Position numbers and translations under genes: made by a program. From Basidiobolus meristosporus CBS 931.73 (lineage: Eukaryota > Basidiobolomycota > Basidiobolomycetes > Basidiobolales > Basidiobolaceae), in assembly GCA_002104905.1 (NCBI GenBank), contig MCFE01000330.1, forward strand, positions 29,388-93,387: a DNA stretch of 64,000 bases, given 5' to 3'. Within the stretch, counting starts at the first letter, position 1, and every line of letters starts with the position of its first letter. The notes under the pieces were generated by a model. It had not been told where the DNA came from. It made no database searches and worked only from the letters and a program-made list of their open reading frames with translations. Of this stretch, positions 51,966 to 61,625 are shown piece by piece.

Positions 51966-54567
51966 GGTTATGAGCCCCAAGCTTGCTTTATCTTAGTTAT
52001 CTACTTTGCTCTAGTGCTGTGTCTTTATTCTGGAGAAAGACTGCCTGGTCTACCTGAAGTTACAAAAGACAGAAAAGTACTACCGCTGCAAAGAACTGCT
52101 AGATGGGATATATTGTTTTGGAGAAAGAGGCCTTTGCCCTTAAAGAAGACACTAAGCAAAGAAAAAGGTCATATGTCAAGGAGGTCATGTTGGACAGTTT
52201 TCAAATTATGAAATGTGCAGAAGGATGAAGCTTTGAGAAAATGCGTAATCCCAGAAAGGAGTCCAGATCAATAAGGGGCATATTACATGATATATGTATT
52301 AGTGCTATGATCCTTATTATCACAACATAAAGGAGCTATGTTGATGATCCACATATACCTGGGTTTGCATTAGACTATTTCAGTCAATGAAGTGCCCACA
52401 TTGCTGCAGTGAATTTACATAAGTCTGTAACCACTTGAAATGAAATGATGTGCAAATACTTTGATGCCGCCTGCTGCCCTAGTTTGGAGTTGGATATGCA
52501 GACGAATATATGGATCAGCTTGCCCAAACTCTGAGGATCAAAATGATATATAATACCTATATGTTTGGCCAAAGATCAGTGATCTCAGACATGCCAACTT
52601 AGGAGTGGTACGCATGATATATCAGTGGTACTATTTCCAGTACCAATGATCCTGAGGCCCTGTGAGACACTTATTAGACAAGCTACATGTCTACATCAAG
52701 TATCAGGAACAGTGGGAGGAGATGTATCCATATATGTTGAAGCATGGAATTTCTACCGCCATCAAGAAAAGTGCTACAGGAGACCTTGACCAAAGTATAT
52801 GCTTATAGTCTCTGTATACACTAGAGAATATGCATGAAGTACTATCAAGGAGTGTACTAGCTGCCCTACGCTAGTACATATCTCACATACATACAGTGAT
52901 GAAGGATCATTTATATTAACATGGATCAGATGTTAATCATGCTATTATGATCAGATCAAGTTACTTGCAGCTCCCAGCTACGGGCCAAACTGCAATGATG
53001 ATATCTGCCACCAAGATGCTGAGAGAAATGGCTTTTTAAGGAAGTTTATTTGATCAAATTTGATCAAGCCTGTGAAAAGTTATGCCAGATCCAAATGGAT
53101 GACCAATTTGGTTGAAACATCTCAGAATAGATATGTTTTGAAGACAGGAGGTTCCTGAACACTCTGGGAGATCTAACAAACCGTGGATATGCTACCTGCA
53201 TAGTCCAGATCTAGATCAATAAGGAAATTCCAGCAACCAGCATCTTTAAGACCAGATATGGAACAAAAACCTACCGCCAATAAGTTGTCAGTTTCTAAAT
53301 GGAGTTAGGTGACACCTAAGCCAGATTTGGACTATCTAGCACACTAGATTTGATCCAGTTATCCTACCACACAAGGATAGTGGAGTATTGTTGCTAAGGA
53401 AAGCAGCAGCGCAGTCCAAGAGAACCTGCGTACTCAGAGGCAACATCACAATTACGGTGAGCAATGAAGTCAACTTCCTTACAGTTGGAGCTAGAGAAGT
53501 GGTACCAAGGGCCAACCTAAGGGTTATAATGGGTCCAGAAGATCATGGACTTGTCTATTTGCACTGTCAACCAAGCTCTATGCTGGAAAATTCTATCAGA
53601 AGTAACAGTGACTTATCAGAGCTGTTATGGTAGATTTACGCAATTAGAAAGTGCCAGATCAGGTTGTGCTGTTTAAAGCGCAACAGTACATATGAGACCA
53701 TATCTATCCTGTTTAGGATGAAACCTCTATGAATAGCTGCCAATCAGGCTGTGGTATCTTGTGATACCAAATCAAGCCTATCAAGATGTAAAGGGAAGAT
53801 CTCAATACCGTAACTGCAATATCAGTCCAAGAAAGTTATGCCTAGATCAGAAGGATATATATGATCTATCTGAGTCAATTTTAGAAGGCAGGAAGCACCA
53901 AAAGACATAGCTTCAGTGGGAGTACAATATCCCAGATCAGGAATGAAGAAAAGCTAAGCTAGATACTATTGAAGGCACTAGTCCGGAAGAGGAAATACTT
54001 GGTCAACCAGTGAAGAATAAGGCCACTACAATGCTGACCAATTGTTGGTCTCAGCAGATCATATATGGAGTATATGAGGAAAGTTACTATCCAGATCCAG
54101 TTATGGATATATGGAGGATAGTCTAAGTGAATTAGACTATAGACCGGAACTGTGGATGATCCAGATCTACTGGAGAGAAGACCACATCCTAACTTTGCCA
54201 ATTATTGACCAATTTTACTCAAATAAGAAACAGCAGATAGCCTGAGAACGCAGCTCTCTGATGATACATACTATGCTGGGATTTGATCAGTATATGAAAT
54301 GTTTTACTCCGATCAAATGGATGATACTCATTCATAGATATTTGCGATGAAATCAGAATTCAGACTCAAAGCAATTTGATCTGAAGTATGTAATTAACAG
54401 TATGAACTTATACTTAGTTATTACAGATAATATGCAATCCTTAACATATATTGGAGAATACATTAGTCCAATAGGTTAGATGGCTAATTGCAGGTTTAAT
54501 TTCAACTGCAAGATACACAACACCACAACAAGTTCATAAGCATATGAATATATTATGTGAGTGGGAG
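51966..54567. other. element L interior, non-coding
   Basis: Starts with the primer-binding site and ends with the polypurine tract. Frames are short. The 81-codon frame MLLRKAAAQSKRTCVLRGNI... at 53388-53633 has no recognisable motif. CCAGATC or TAGATC words recur (for example 52265, 53200, 53208, 53654, 53932, 54090, 54151), perhaps from a packaging or structural role, or by chance composition. Confidence 0.6.
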
Positions 54568-54916
54568 TGTTGAAATAATTAGGAGTCCACCTAATTATTA
54601 ATATATTATGAACTAGCACTTAGTGAAATGATATATTTCAGATTATCAACATGAAAATTAGTTTGTAAGATATTTACTAATTATTAGGAATTAGAGAAGT
54701 ACAGAATTTTAGGAAAATCTGAAATTTGTCCAAATGAGCTGAAACTTGGCACATGTACTCCTGAGACTCCCCTGATAATGACCAAATAGTTGCATTTACG
54801 TAGTTCTGCAATAAGTATAAATACTGTGTTGCAACTCAATAAAACATCAAGTGAATATCATGTAAATCTTCTAATTCTCCAATTCACTTCCAATATATCT
54901 CTCTAATATTTCAACA
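54568..54916 (+). repeat. element L 3' LTR
   Basis: 349 bp, nearly identical to the 5' LTR, preceded by GAGTGGGAG. Confidence 0.93.
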
Positions 54917-54921
54917 GCCTC

Positions 54922-55133
54922 CTGCTTACTAACCTCTACAAATGTGCACACCTGCCACAATTGACATACTTCTATTGCCTCAACTTTATGGTTTTTTAGT
55001 GTGATATTTGCAAATTTGTCATATACCTTGTTTTGCTGGTAACTTTTACATCTTCTATGCATATGCTTTGTTGCCACCATTTCAGCCATGAATATCTCCT
55101 CAATACCTGCAATGAACCTTTTGGTATTTAGCC
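54922..55133 (-). pseudogene. conserved peptide Q, copy 2 (repeat Q interrupted by L)
   Basis: Minus strand 55136-54922: WLNTKRFIAGIEEIFMAEMV, ATKHMHRRCKSYQQNKVYDK, FANITLKNHKVEAIEVCQLW, then FVEVSKQEAV at the L insertion site. Relative of 49806-50111 and of the decayed 2643-2750. Element L cut it at GCCTC. Function unknown. Confidence 0.5.
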
Positions 55134-55841
55134 AATAGAATTGTTCTATTGTACAATGTCAGTGTGCATGGTGTAATCCATAGTCACAAAGAACAATTGG
55201 GCACAATATTGTAGCTACCAGGCAGGATAGCTCTTGGATGATTTCACACTATGTAGAACAATCTTGCACTCAATGGCACAATCTGAGATGATGAGGTTGG
55301 CACAGGTGAATGCACCAACTTGGAATGTTTGCATCACATGCTCAACTAGATAAACTGTAGTGGTTGGTAAAATCCAGAATTTGGATATGTTTCTTTAATA
55401 TAAGTAGATATTAATCTGTATTACACTATAAACTACACTGATACTTACCATTTTGGTTATCATCACTCCAATTGGATGGTATGTCAATGGATGAATGGTC
55501 TAAAAGTATCCAGAAGCTGTTAACCCCCCATTAGATCTTTGACCAATACACAACATACCTGATTTGCCATCAAGTCCAACATTTTGCCCAATGAGCAATT
55601 AAATCCCTGATCTTTGTGATTGAATAAGTTGTCATAACAAGTATGAGACCAACATTGTGTAGGTGCAAATCAGATCACGTGGCTGCACTGGTGCTACAGA
55701 TGATGTATCTACTTGCAGGGTGCTTATTATAGACACTTTGTCTCAAATGTGAGATGGTCTTAATATCACTTACATCCAAAATTTGGTGATCACTTATTTG
55801 TGATGGCCTGATTCTGGTCACAAAAAAATGTGTTGTTTGGA

Positions 55842-56087
55842 TCATGACAAGCGGTAATGATTCAATGTAATTGCCTCATCTTCTCCAAGGCTTCTTTCCC
55901 ATGGGGATACTACTGAAGAATTTGGTAGTGATCCACTATGCATACTTAAACTACTTCCTTGTTGACTATTGTCTTGGCTACTTGTGTACTGATAATCAGT
56001 GTTTTGCCTCCTAGTTGACAAGTGCAATGCTGGAGCTTGGCCATGCTGAATTGCTCCAGATGATATAATGTAGCCAGCCTGAAGTGC
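55842..56087 (-). pseudogene. H7 accessory protein, C-terminal part
   Basis: Minus strand: ALQAGYIISSGAIQHGQAPA, HLSTRRQNTDYQYTSSQDNS and QGSSLSMHSGSLPNSSVVSP, matching residues about 340-420 of the H2 protein. Separated from the upstream part by LTR X2. Confidence 0.78.
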
Positions 56088-56092
56088 CATGC

Positions 56093-57163
56093 TGTAGTGG
56101 GATCACAGTGACACCCACTGACAAATGTGCTCATTGCCATATTTTCTACTTCCCTATTTTCCCTTCTACACTTATTTTAGTTTTATCCAATTTGTCTTAC
56201 CTGATCATTGCTATCCCATAAGATGGTTGACTATCACACCTGCTTACCTTATTGCATAAGTTATCCCTCACTTCTTGTAATATTACTAGCTGTAAGTACT
56301 TCTATATTAGGCAAGTACCTGCACCAGTACCCATGACTCATGTTCAACAAGTGTCACTGTCCGTACTATTCCCATACCATATATGATATCCCTATGTTAC
56401 GCAGGTTTCAAAGTACTGTTTCCTGATTGGTTGGATCAGCTCTGCCTCTTAGAACCTTCTGGTAACTACTTAGAATATTCTTAGCTCATTCTGATGTCAT
56501 TAAGATTTCTATTGATCTCCAGAACCTTCTGGAACACCATGATTAGTTATCACTTAGCCAGTTAGAAAAGTATATAAGGGTGGCAATCCCTCAACAATAA
56601 ACCATCATCACTTTTATCAATATACCAACTTGTTGATTAGTGTGATCACTGCTACCTGCGCTACCTGAACTTCCAACCCCAGACCACAGGACACTCTCAT
56701 GAAACCATGATGACAGCCAACTGACCTTGCAGGCACTACTTGTGAGGAATACTCAGAAGAGGTATCTCTTATTATATTTGATTCTTTCCCAAGTTTGTTC
56801 TTGTACAAGCAAAGATGCTTTTCTGTCCTAGTAACTATTGACCACCGCTGCATTCTTGTCAAGTCCCTGCGGGTAGAGTTTAGACTTGTTTTGACTTTGG
56901 AAGCTTTAGTACATTGTCATCTCAAAGGTTGCTGAGCCCAGCACATACTTTTGTAAAGATGCCAACTAAGTTGGGGATTGTAGCTCAATAGTTTTCCCTT
57001 GACAAGCTTGTGGCTTTATTCCCCATCACATTAGATTAGGGATAGAACTCAAGTATTCCTAACAAGCTTTTGCCAGAGGTTATTGCACCCAGTGAATACC
57101 CTACACACAAAACACTTGAGAAGTGTTGATGTATCTCTCCCTTGGACGTTTACAGCACCACAA
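56093..57163 (+). mobile_element. solo LTR X2 (1071 bp) inside Harbinger H7
   Basis: TGTAGTGGGATCACAGTGAC ... CAGCACCACAA. Target duplication CATGC at 56088-56092 and 57164-57168, inside the accessory gene. Same length as X1. Promoter-like order: palindrome ATACCATATATGATAT (56374-56389, one mismatch), GAAccTTC (56452-56459), GAAtaTTC (56473-56480), three-unit GAAccTTCtgGAA (56522-56534), TATATAAGG (56571) and AATAAA (56596-56601). No protein. Confidence 0.9.
56452..56579 (+). promoter_or_regulatory. heat-shock elements and TATA box in LTR X2
   Basis: Three GAA/TTC clusters, the last a perfect three-unit array ending 37 bp before TATATAAGG. This spacing resembles heat-shock gene promoters. 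X1 and X3 keep the same order, so the arrangement predates their divergence. Confidence 0.6.
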
Positions 57164-57168
57164 CATGC

Positions 57169-57818
57169 TGACATGTTCTTTTACTTGCCAAAGGCTCCAG
57201 TGGTGGAGGCACCTCATGTGGGTTATTGTCAGTCAGCTCACCAGAAGAAACTTCCTGATGGTCAGGTGAAATGACACGCACAGGCACAAATTGATGTGTT
57301 GGCATAGCCCTTGGCTGAGTTTGATGTTATGTTATATGACACAACTTGGCCCACTCCAAAGAACCTGTGTCTAAATGAGTAGTTTGGCAAGTTCTAGTAG
57401 CTTTGCTCTGAAGTCTCGTGTGCTGATCTGATATGCATTGGCTTGAGGCAGGGAGCTCTTGTCAAAGGTGTTGGTGTAAATTGGACTGACATGCACCAGC
57501 ACACCAGTGTTGCAGGGGATGTTAAGAAGTCCAGCAAAGCATGCTGGCACAATCTAGATGCAGTTGCTCATGGTCTGTATTCTTCCTCTTGAAGCTCACC
57601 TTCTGATTCCTCTAGGTATTCACTTACCCACTGTCTGATACTTTGAAGCTGTTGCCTTGATGAATCCTATTCATTTTGCTCTTGGAAGCCACTCAGCCCT
57701 ACTAATACATTAGTCATTTGAGGAAAAAACTCATTCAAAATCTCTTTGGCTCCCAAAGTTGAGGCACAAACAGATACATCCAGCCTGGACTGCGCAACTT
57801 GCATGCAGAATTGTTTTT
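57169..57818 (-). pseudogene. H7 accessory protein, middle part
   Basis: Minus strand: EILNEFFPQMTNVLVGLSGF-like sequence (about 57750-57690), then GEQYRP-like and Ser/Thr-rich segments. It contains the small deletion of DILVE relative to H2. Ends at the MITE fusion. Confidence 0.75.
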
Positions 57819-58339
57819 TGAGCACAAGCAGATTGAAGATATGCATCTGGTACTCAATACCCATGGCACTCTAAATCTAGCTCCTGTAGCTTGTATCATG
57901 TCACAAAAATGAATGGCACTATCTTGGTCTACTGGTACTGTCTGGCACTATAAGTGCTTTGTATGGATCTTACTTTAGGGCTAATATTTAAATATAGTAC
58001 CAGATAGTACCAGTGGACCAAGATAGTGCCATTCATTTTTGTGACGTGGTACAAGCTACAGGAGCTAGATTCAGAGTGCCATGGGTATTGAGTACCAGAT
58101 GCATATCTTCAGTTCTCCTGTGCTCTTACACATCCTGAGCTACATTGATCCACAAAAAAAGGTCAAAAAATGGATTTTCTCCTGCGCAATGGGTGAAACA
58201 CAGGGGCTGCTTTGCATGAAGATGCAGAGCTATGTTTCACACTCTGTGGCCAGGCAGAGGCTCAGTTGGCCTCTCTGGCACACTATGGCATCATTTGGCA
58301 CTCATGGCTCAATGTGGCACTATCCAACGGAACAAGTCT
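57819..58339. mobile_element. MITE M6, left arm truncated
   Basis: Retains about 155 bp of the left arm, the spacer and the full right arm ending CTATCCAACGGAACAAGTCT, followed by AAT (58340-58342). The outer left arm is replaced by Harbinger H7 sequence, so a deletion or recombination joined the two. Confidence 0.85.
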
Positions 58340-58342
58340 AAT

Positions 58343-59571
58343 ATTTTGAGCCTAAGATTGAGGACATTGGTGCAAGTTATATCAATTATTGATATATAAA
58401 ACTCCCAATAAACTATTTCTGTATTTGCATACTGGAAGTTGTTGCATATTGTTGATTAGCCATGACATTGTAGATCAAGCCCCAAACTAGTCATAATGCA
58501 ATACAACACCTCTATCTCAAGTATATCTGGTTTCCAATTCATTTCATATTTGGGCCAATGGCTTATATCTTGCCAACTTTGCTGCAATTTTGTGATGACT
58601 TCTGTAAGTTCTCTCTGCAGGAAGTTGATGTTCTTAGTATTGGTGTTTGGGTAATAATAACGTGTGTGAGTTGTGGTATAAATCCCCTGGATCTTACACA
58701 TTTGACAGCAATACTGTCTATTGTGCCCAGAAACGCCGGCTATCTTTCTGATGGCTGGGGTATCTTCAATGCTGATGATAATACGTGCTTTGACATGATG
58801 GCTGTTCACTGTTATCCTGCAGGAAAGCATATAAAACTCATCCAGCAATGGATACAGGTATTTATCTAGGTTGGACAGTAATTTAGGCCAAGATACCAGT
58901 GAGACTATCATAAGATTTCTGTTCTGATACAGTAAGATAGGTGGCAGATTCAGGCTCATGAGAATCACTGGCCTGCAGGATTTGCTGGTAGAGTACTTGT
59001 TTAATGAAGATGCATCTAGTGCCAAGACCAAGGCATGGTCTTACATACCTTCAAAGTAGCCCTTGCTTCTTAGCTGTTTATAATGTTTGCCATCAAATAT
59101 ATTGGATAGGTCTGCACTTGATTGATAATGAGTGCAGTACTTTACAGCTTCACAATATTTGTTGGACTGCATAAGCTTTTAGACAGGGTTTTACTGGAAT
59201 AAATCCAGAGTGTGAACAATGTTTTCCCCCAATGGTGGTGGATTCCTGAGAAGTTGGACACCTTGCAATGGTGGCATTTTCTGATGTGAATGCCATGCAG
59301 CTATTAACACATGCTGGTAACAGGACAGTGTCTGGGTCCTATGCTGCCAGCCATATGCCTGTTGCCCATTTATACCATGTAGATTGTAAGTTGCATTCCA
59401 GGATGATTTTGGCGCAAAGTAATAGGAAATACCAAGGCCCCCACTACTGATATTAGTGGAAATATGCCACTTCTATAGCCCCAACATCATGCCATTCACC
59501 AGTAAATGGATTACTGGGCTCACTTGACTCCATAAAGTATCCTTGGCATTGTTTCTATGATTGTTGTCTCC
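58343..59571 (-). pseudogene. tnp2-type transposase relic T5 (best copy)
   Basis: Minus strand. An open stretch 59031-58456 (191 codons) holds LALDASSLNKYSTSKSC, LMSLNLPPILLYQNRNLMIV, SNLDKYLYPLLDEFYMLSCR, ARIIISIEDTPAI and KIAGVSGHNRQYCCQMCKIQ, the diagnostic core of tnp2-family transposases with its CC-x2-C group. It continues with THTRYYYPNTNTKNINFLQR. Upstream (59100-59571) is decayed. Cut on the left by MITE M6 and on the right by a V repeat. In basidiomycetes and other fungi this protein type belongs to CACTA-related Plavaka elements. Confidence 0.82.
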
Positions 59572-59885
59572 TTATGATCTCATCAAAAGGCCGTCACAAA
59601 GTGAAAGTCCCAGGACTAAGAGGTACTAATCTTGTCAAGACACCATCCAGAGACCATTGAAAAAAAATTGCACCGCAGATTTCACAAAAAACTTAGTCAA
59701 AATATTTCATCACAACAATGTATAAGTGGCTTTTGATTGGTTCCCTGTCAATTTGCTCACTTACAGATCCCAGACACTCAATTGCCTCCTATGTTTGAGT
59801 GAATTGATTAGCTATTGCCTCTTTTTCACACTCCTTACTTCCTGAATCAGCCATTTCTCTTACTTTTCATGTGTACAAATTATTT
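59572..59885 (-). repeat. V repeat (tail of U copy 5)
   Basis: One ~315-bp unit: CATCAAAAGGCCGTCACAAA, ATTGCACCGCAGATTTCACA, CTTACTTTTCATGTGTACAA. Directly follows the C-terminal end of the U frame, as in copies 1 and 2. Confidence 0.65.
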
Positions 59886-59896
59886 CCGTTGAAGCT

Positions 59897-61625
59897 TTAG
59901 TTGTACCTCAATTGCCATTTGTACTGACTATACAAGTCCCTATACCCAACACTAACATTAAGCCCAACCCCACACTCAACAAGTAACTCCATTAAAATCC
60001 ACCACTCAATAAGTATTTCTGCTGTAACACTCTGGTTCCATGACTTTGGCAGCAACCCAATGGCTTTATGCCACTGTTCATTCACTGGTTCCCACACATC
60101 CTGGTCTTCAGCTGGCACTGCAAGGTCTAGCTCCTCATCTGCCATTCCTTGCAATAAATGCTTGCAATATTCCAGTGTGTTCTCTTGAGCACTGCTCTTG
60201 AAGAAGTGTTGCAACCTCTTGGTGTGCCTATTGATGTTCCAAAACTCCACTGAAGGCATTGTGATAGTCTTTCAAGCTCTTGACATTGTAGCCTTGTCTG
60301 TCAGTGGGATCTCCACGCTGTCAACAACAGAGGCTGTGTATGCTGTGGATACTGTGGTAGACAAATTGCCTTTTTCAGCAAACTCATCTACCTTGCTGGA
60401 GTGTAACTCAACTGGCTGTGCTTCCAACTCTTGTGAGAACAGCTGCTTTCTTGTTGGTAATTCTTCTTGGCTATGATGGGATTCAGTCTATTCCTGGCTT
60501 GTGGTGTTAATTGGCAAGAACTGCAGTTTTTTTTGCTTGCTTCCCTGTCTCAGGCTTGGGTAGACATTTTTCCCTTTACCTTTTCCTTTATCACTGCCAG
60601 GTCCTTCACCGCCGCTTTGTCTGAGTGCTTCTTGTAAAGAACTATGTTTTCTCCTGGATAAATTCTGCTCTGACGCATCTGTTTTGGCCTGCTTGTCCCT
60701 TGCTGGCACTCTTCTGGCAACCTGATGTTTCTCTTCAGCTTGTTTTGAGCTCTCAACTGTAGTTGTGACAGGCTCCTGTAAAAGCAGCTAGCTTTTGTCA
60801 CTGCCAGGTCCTTCACTGCTACTTTTACTAGGTGCTTCTTCAGTGGTACTAAGCTTTTTCCTTGATAAATGCTGTGCTTGTGCATCCATGTCTGCCTGCT
60901 TGTCCCTAATTGGCACTCTTCCAGCTGCCTGACATCTCTTTGACACTTGTCTGGAGCTTTTGGTCCTGCTTGTAACAGGCTCTTGAGGAAGCCACTGGTT
61001 TTTAGCCATGGCACCCTTGTTCTTCTGCCTTTGATAGTTTCTGCTACTCTTGAGATACACTCTTAGCATACCAATGCTGGCCCAAAATCTGTTTGCCCAT
61101 TTGAATTCAAGATAATGCTCATGGAACAAGTCAAGTGCATTCTGCTTGGCCTTGAGTTCCTGATGGTCCCATGGTATGCCAGCCATAAGGTGATGGTGTG
61201 CTATACTTTTGACAGCCTCTTGTATGTTAGCCCACTCTTCATTATTGCACTCAACGGCTTGGTGGATCTTCAATGTCTTTTGATTTTTAGGCTTTGGTAT
61301 AAACACCACATTGTCTCCCTCCCATGCTGTGATAGGTTTTTCTGTGGGCTTTATCTTTGGGCACTGTTGTTATGCTTCAAAGACTGTATGGTGTGCCTCT
61401 GCTGTTACATTGGGAAATGGCTCAATTCTTGGCTGTTACATTGAGCTACTTGAGTTCCTTCTATGCAGCAAAGATACTGCTTTCTCTACCTGGGATATTG
61501 ATTGCTCTCCATGTATTATCTGCTCATCCTGTTTCTGGACTATTTCCTGATTTCTTGGGGCCATTGTATCTATCCTATCAGCCACTGCACCTAATTGCTT
61601 CATTAATGCATTGGTATAAGCTGAC
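59897..61625 (-). pseudogene. U-family protein, copy 5 (most complete; unrecognised)
   Basis: One minus-strand frame of about 576 codons with no frameshift, broken only by five stops (near 61436, 61372, 60788, 60488 and 60272; at least two are C-to-T changes of CAA or CAG still present in copy 1). Order from the N-terminal side: Gln/Glu-rich helical segment (ADRIDTMAPRNQEIVQKQDE) likely a coiled coil; core with KPITAWEGDNVVFIPKPKNQ and LDLFHEHYLEFKWANRFWAS; two tandem ~70-residue charged repeats (QEPVT...RVP-RDKQA--DA...EGPGSDK, about 61000-60590); Lys/Gly-rich DKGKGKGKN; EAQPVELHSSKVDEFAEKGN; C-terminal RLQHFFKSSAQENTLEYCKH and EDQDVWEPVNEQWHKAIGLL. The N-terminal 50 or so residues are cut off by copia D. 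No known family fits; five copies in the window make it a mobile-element gene. Function unknown. Confidence 0.7.

Larger units (their letters stand above)
51618..54916 (+). mobile_element. young non-autonomous LTR element L
   Basis: 3299 bp. LTRs 51618-51965 and 54568-54916 differ at only three places (two transitions and a 1-base indel). Perfect target duplication GCCTC at 51613-51617 and 54917-54921. Primer-binding site GGTTATGAGCCCC at 51966-51978, polypurine tract GAGTGGGAG at 54559-54567. The 2.6-kb interior has no gag or pol motif, only short frames (the longest about 81 codons at 53388-53633). Size and structure fit a LARD-type element moved by copia proteins in trans. It lies inside repeat Q. 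Confidence 0.93.
55137..57818. mobile_element. Harbinger H7, split by LTR X2 and truncated at a MITE
   Basis: Right-type end AGAATTGTTCTATTGTACAA at 55137, preceded by AAT (55134-55136). Right non-coding arm to about 55850, then accessory-gene relic on the minus strand in two parts (55842-56087 and 57169-57818) around LTR X2. It ends inside the accessory gene at GCAGAATTG (about 57818), fused to the interior of MITE M6. The transposase half is missing. Confidence 0.82.

Noticed and set aside
53388-53633. 81-codon frame in element L considered as a degenerate copia protease
   Set aside because: No DSGA or other protease motif, and it does not align with the protease regions of copia B or C.
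58081-58341. 86-codon frame MGIEYQMHIF... also seen at 4240, 3835 (minus), 6773 (minus) and 57667 (minus)
   Set aside because: Lies wholly in MITE arms; the inverted arms reproduce it on both strands and it is not conserved as protein.
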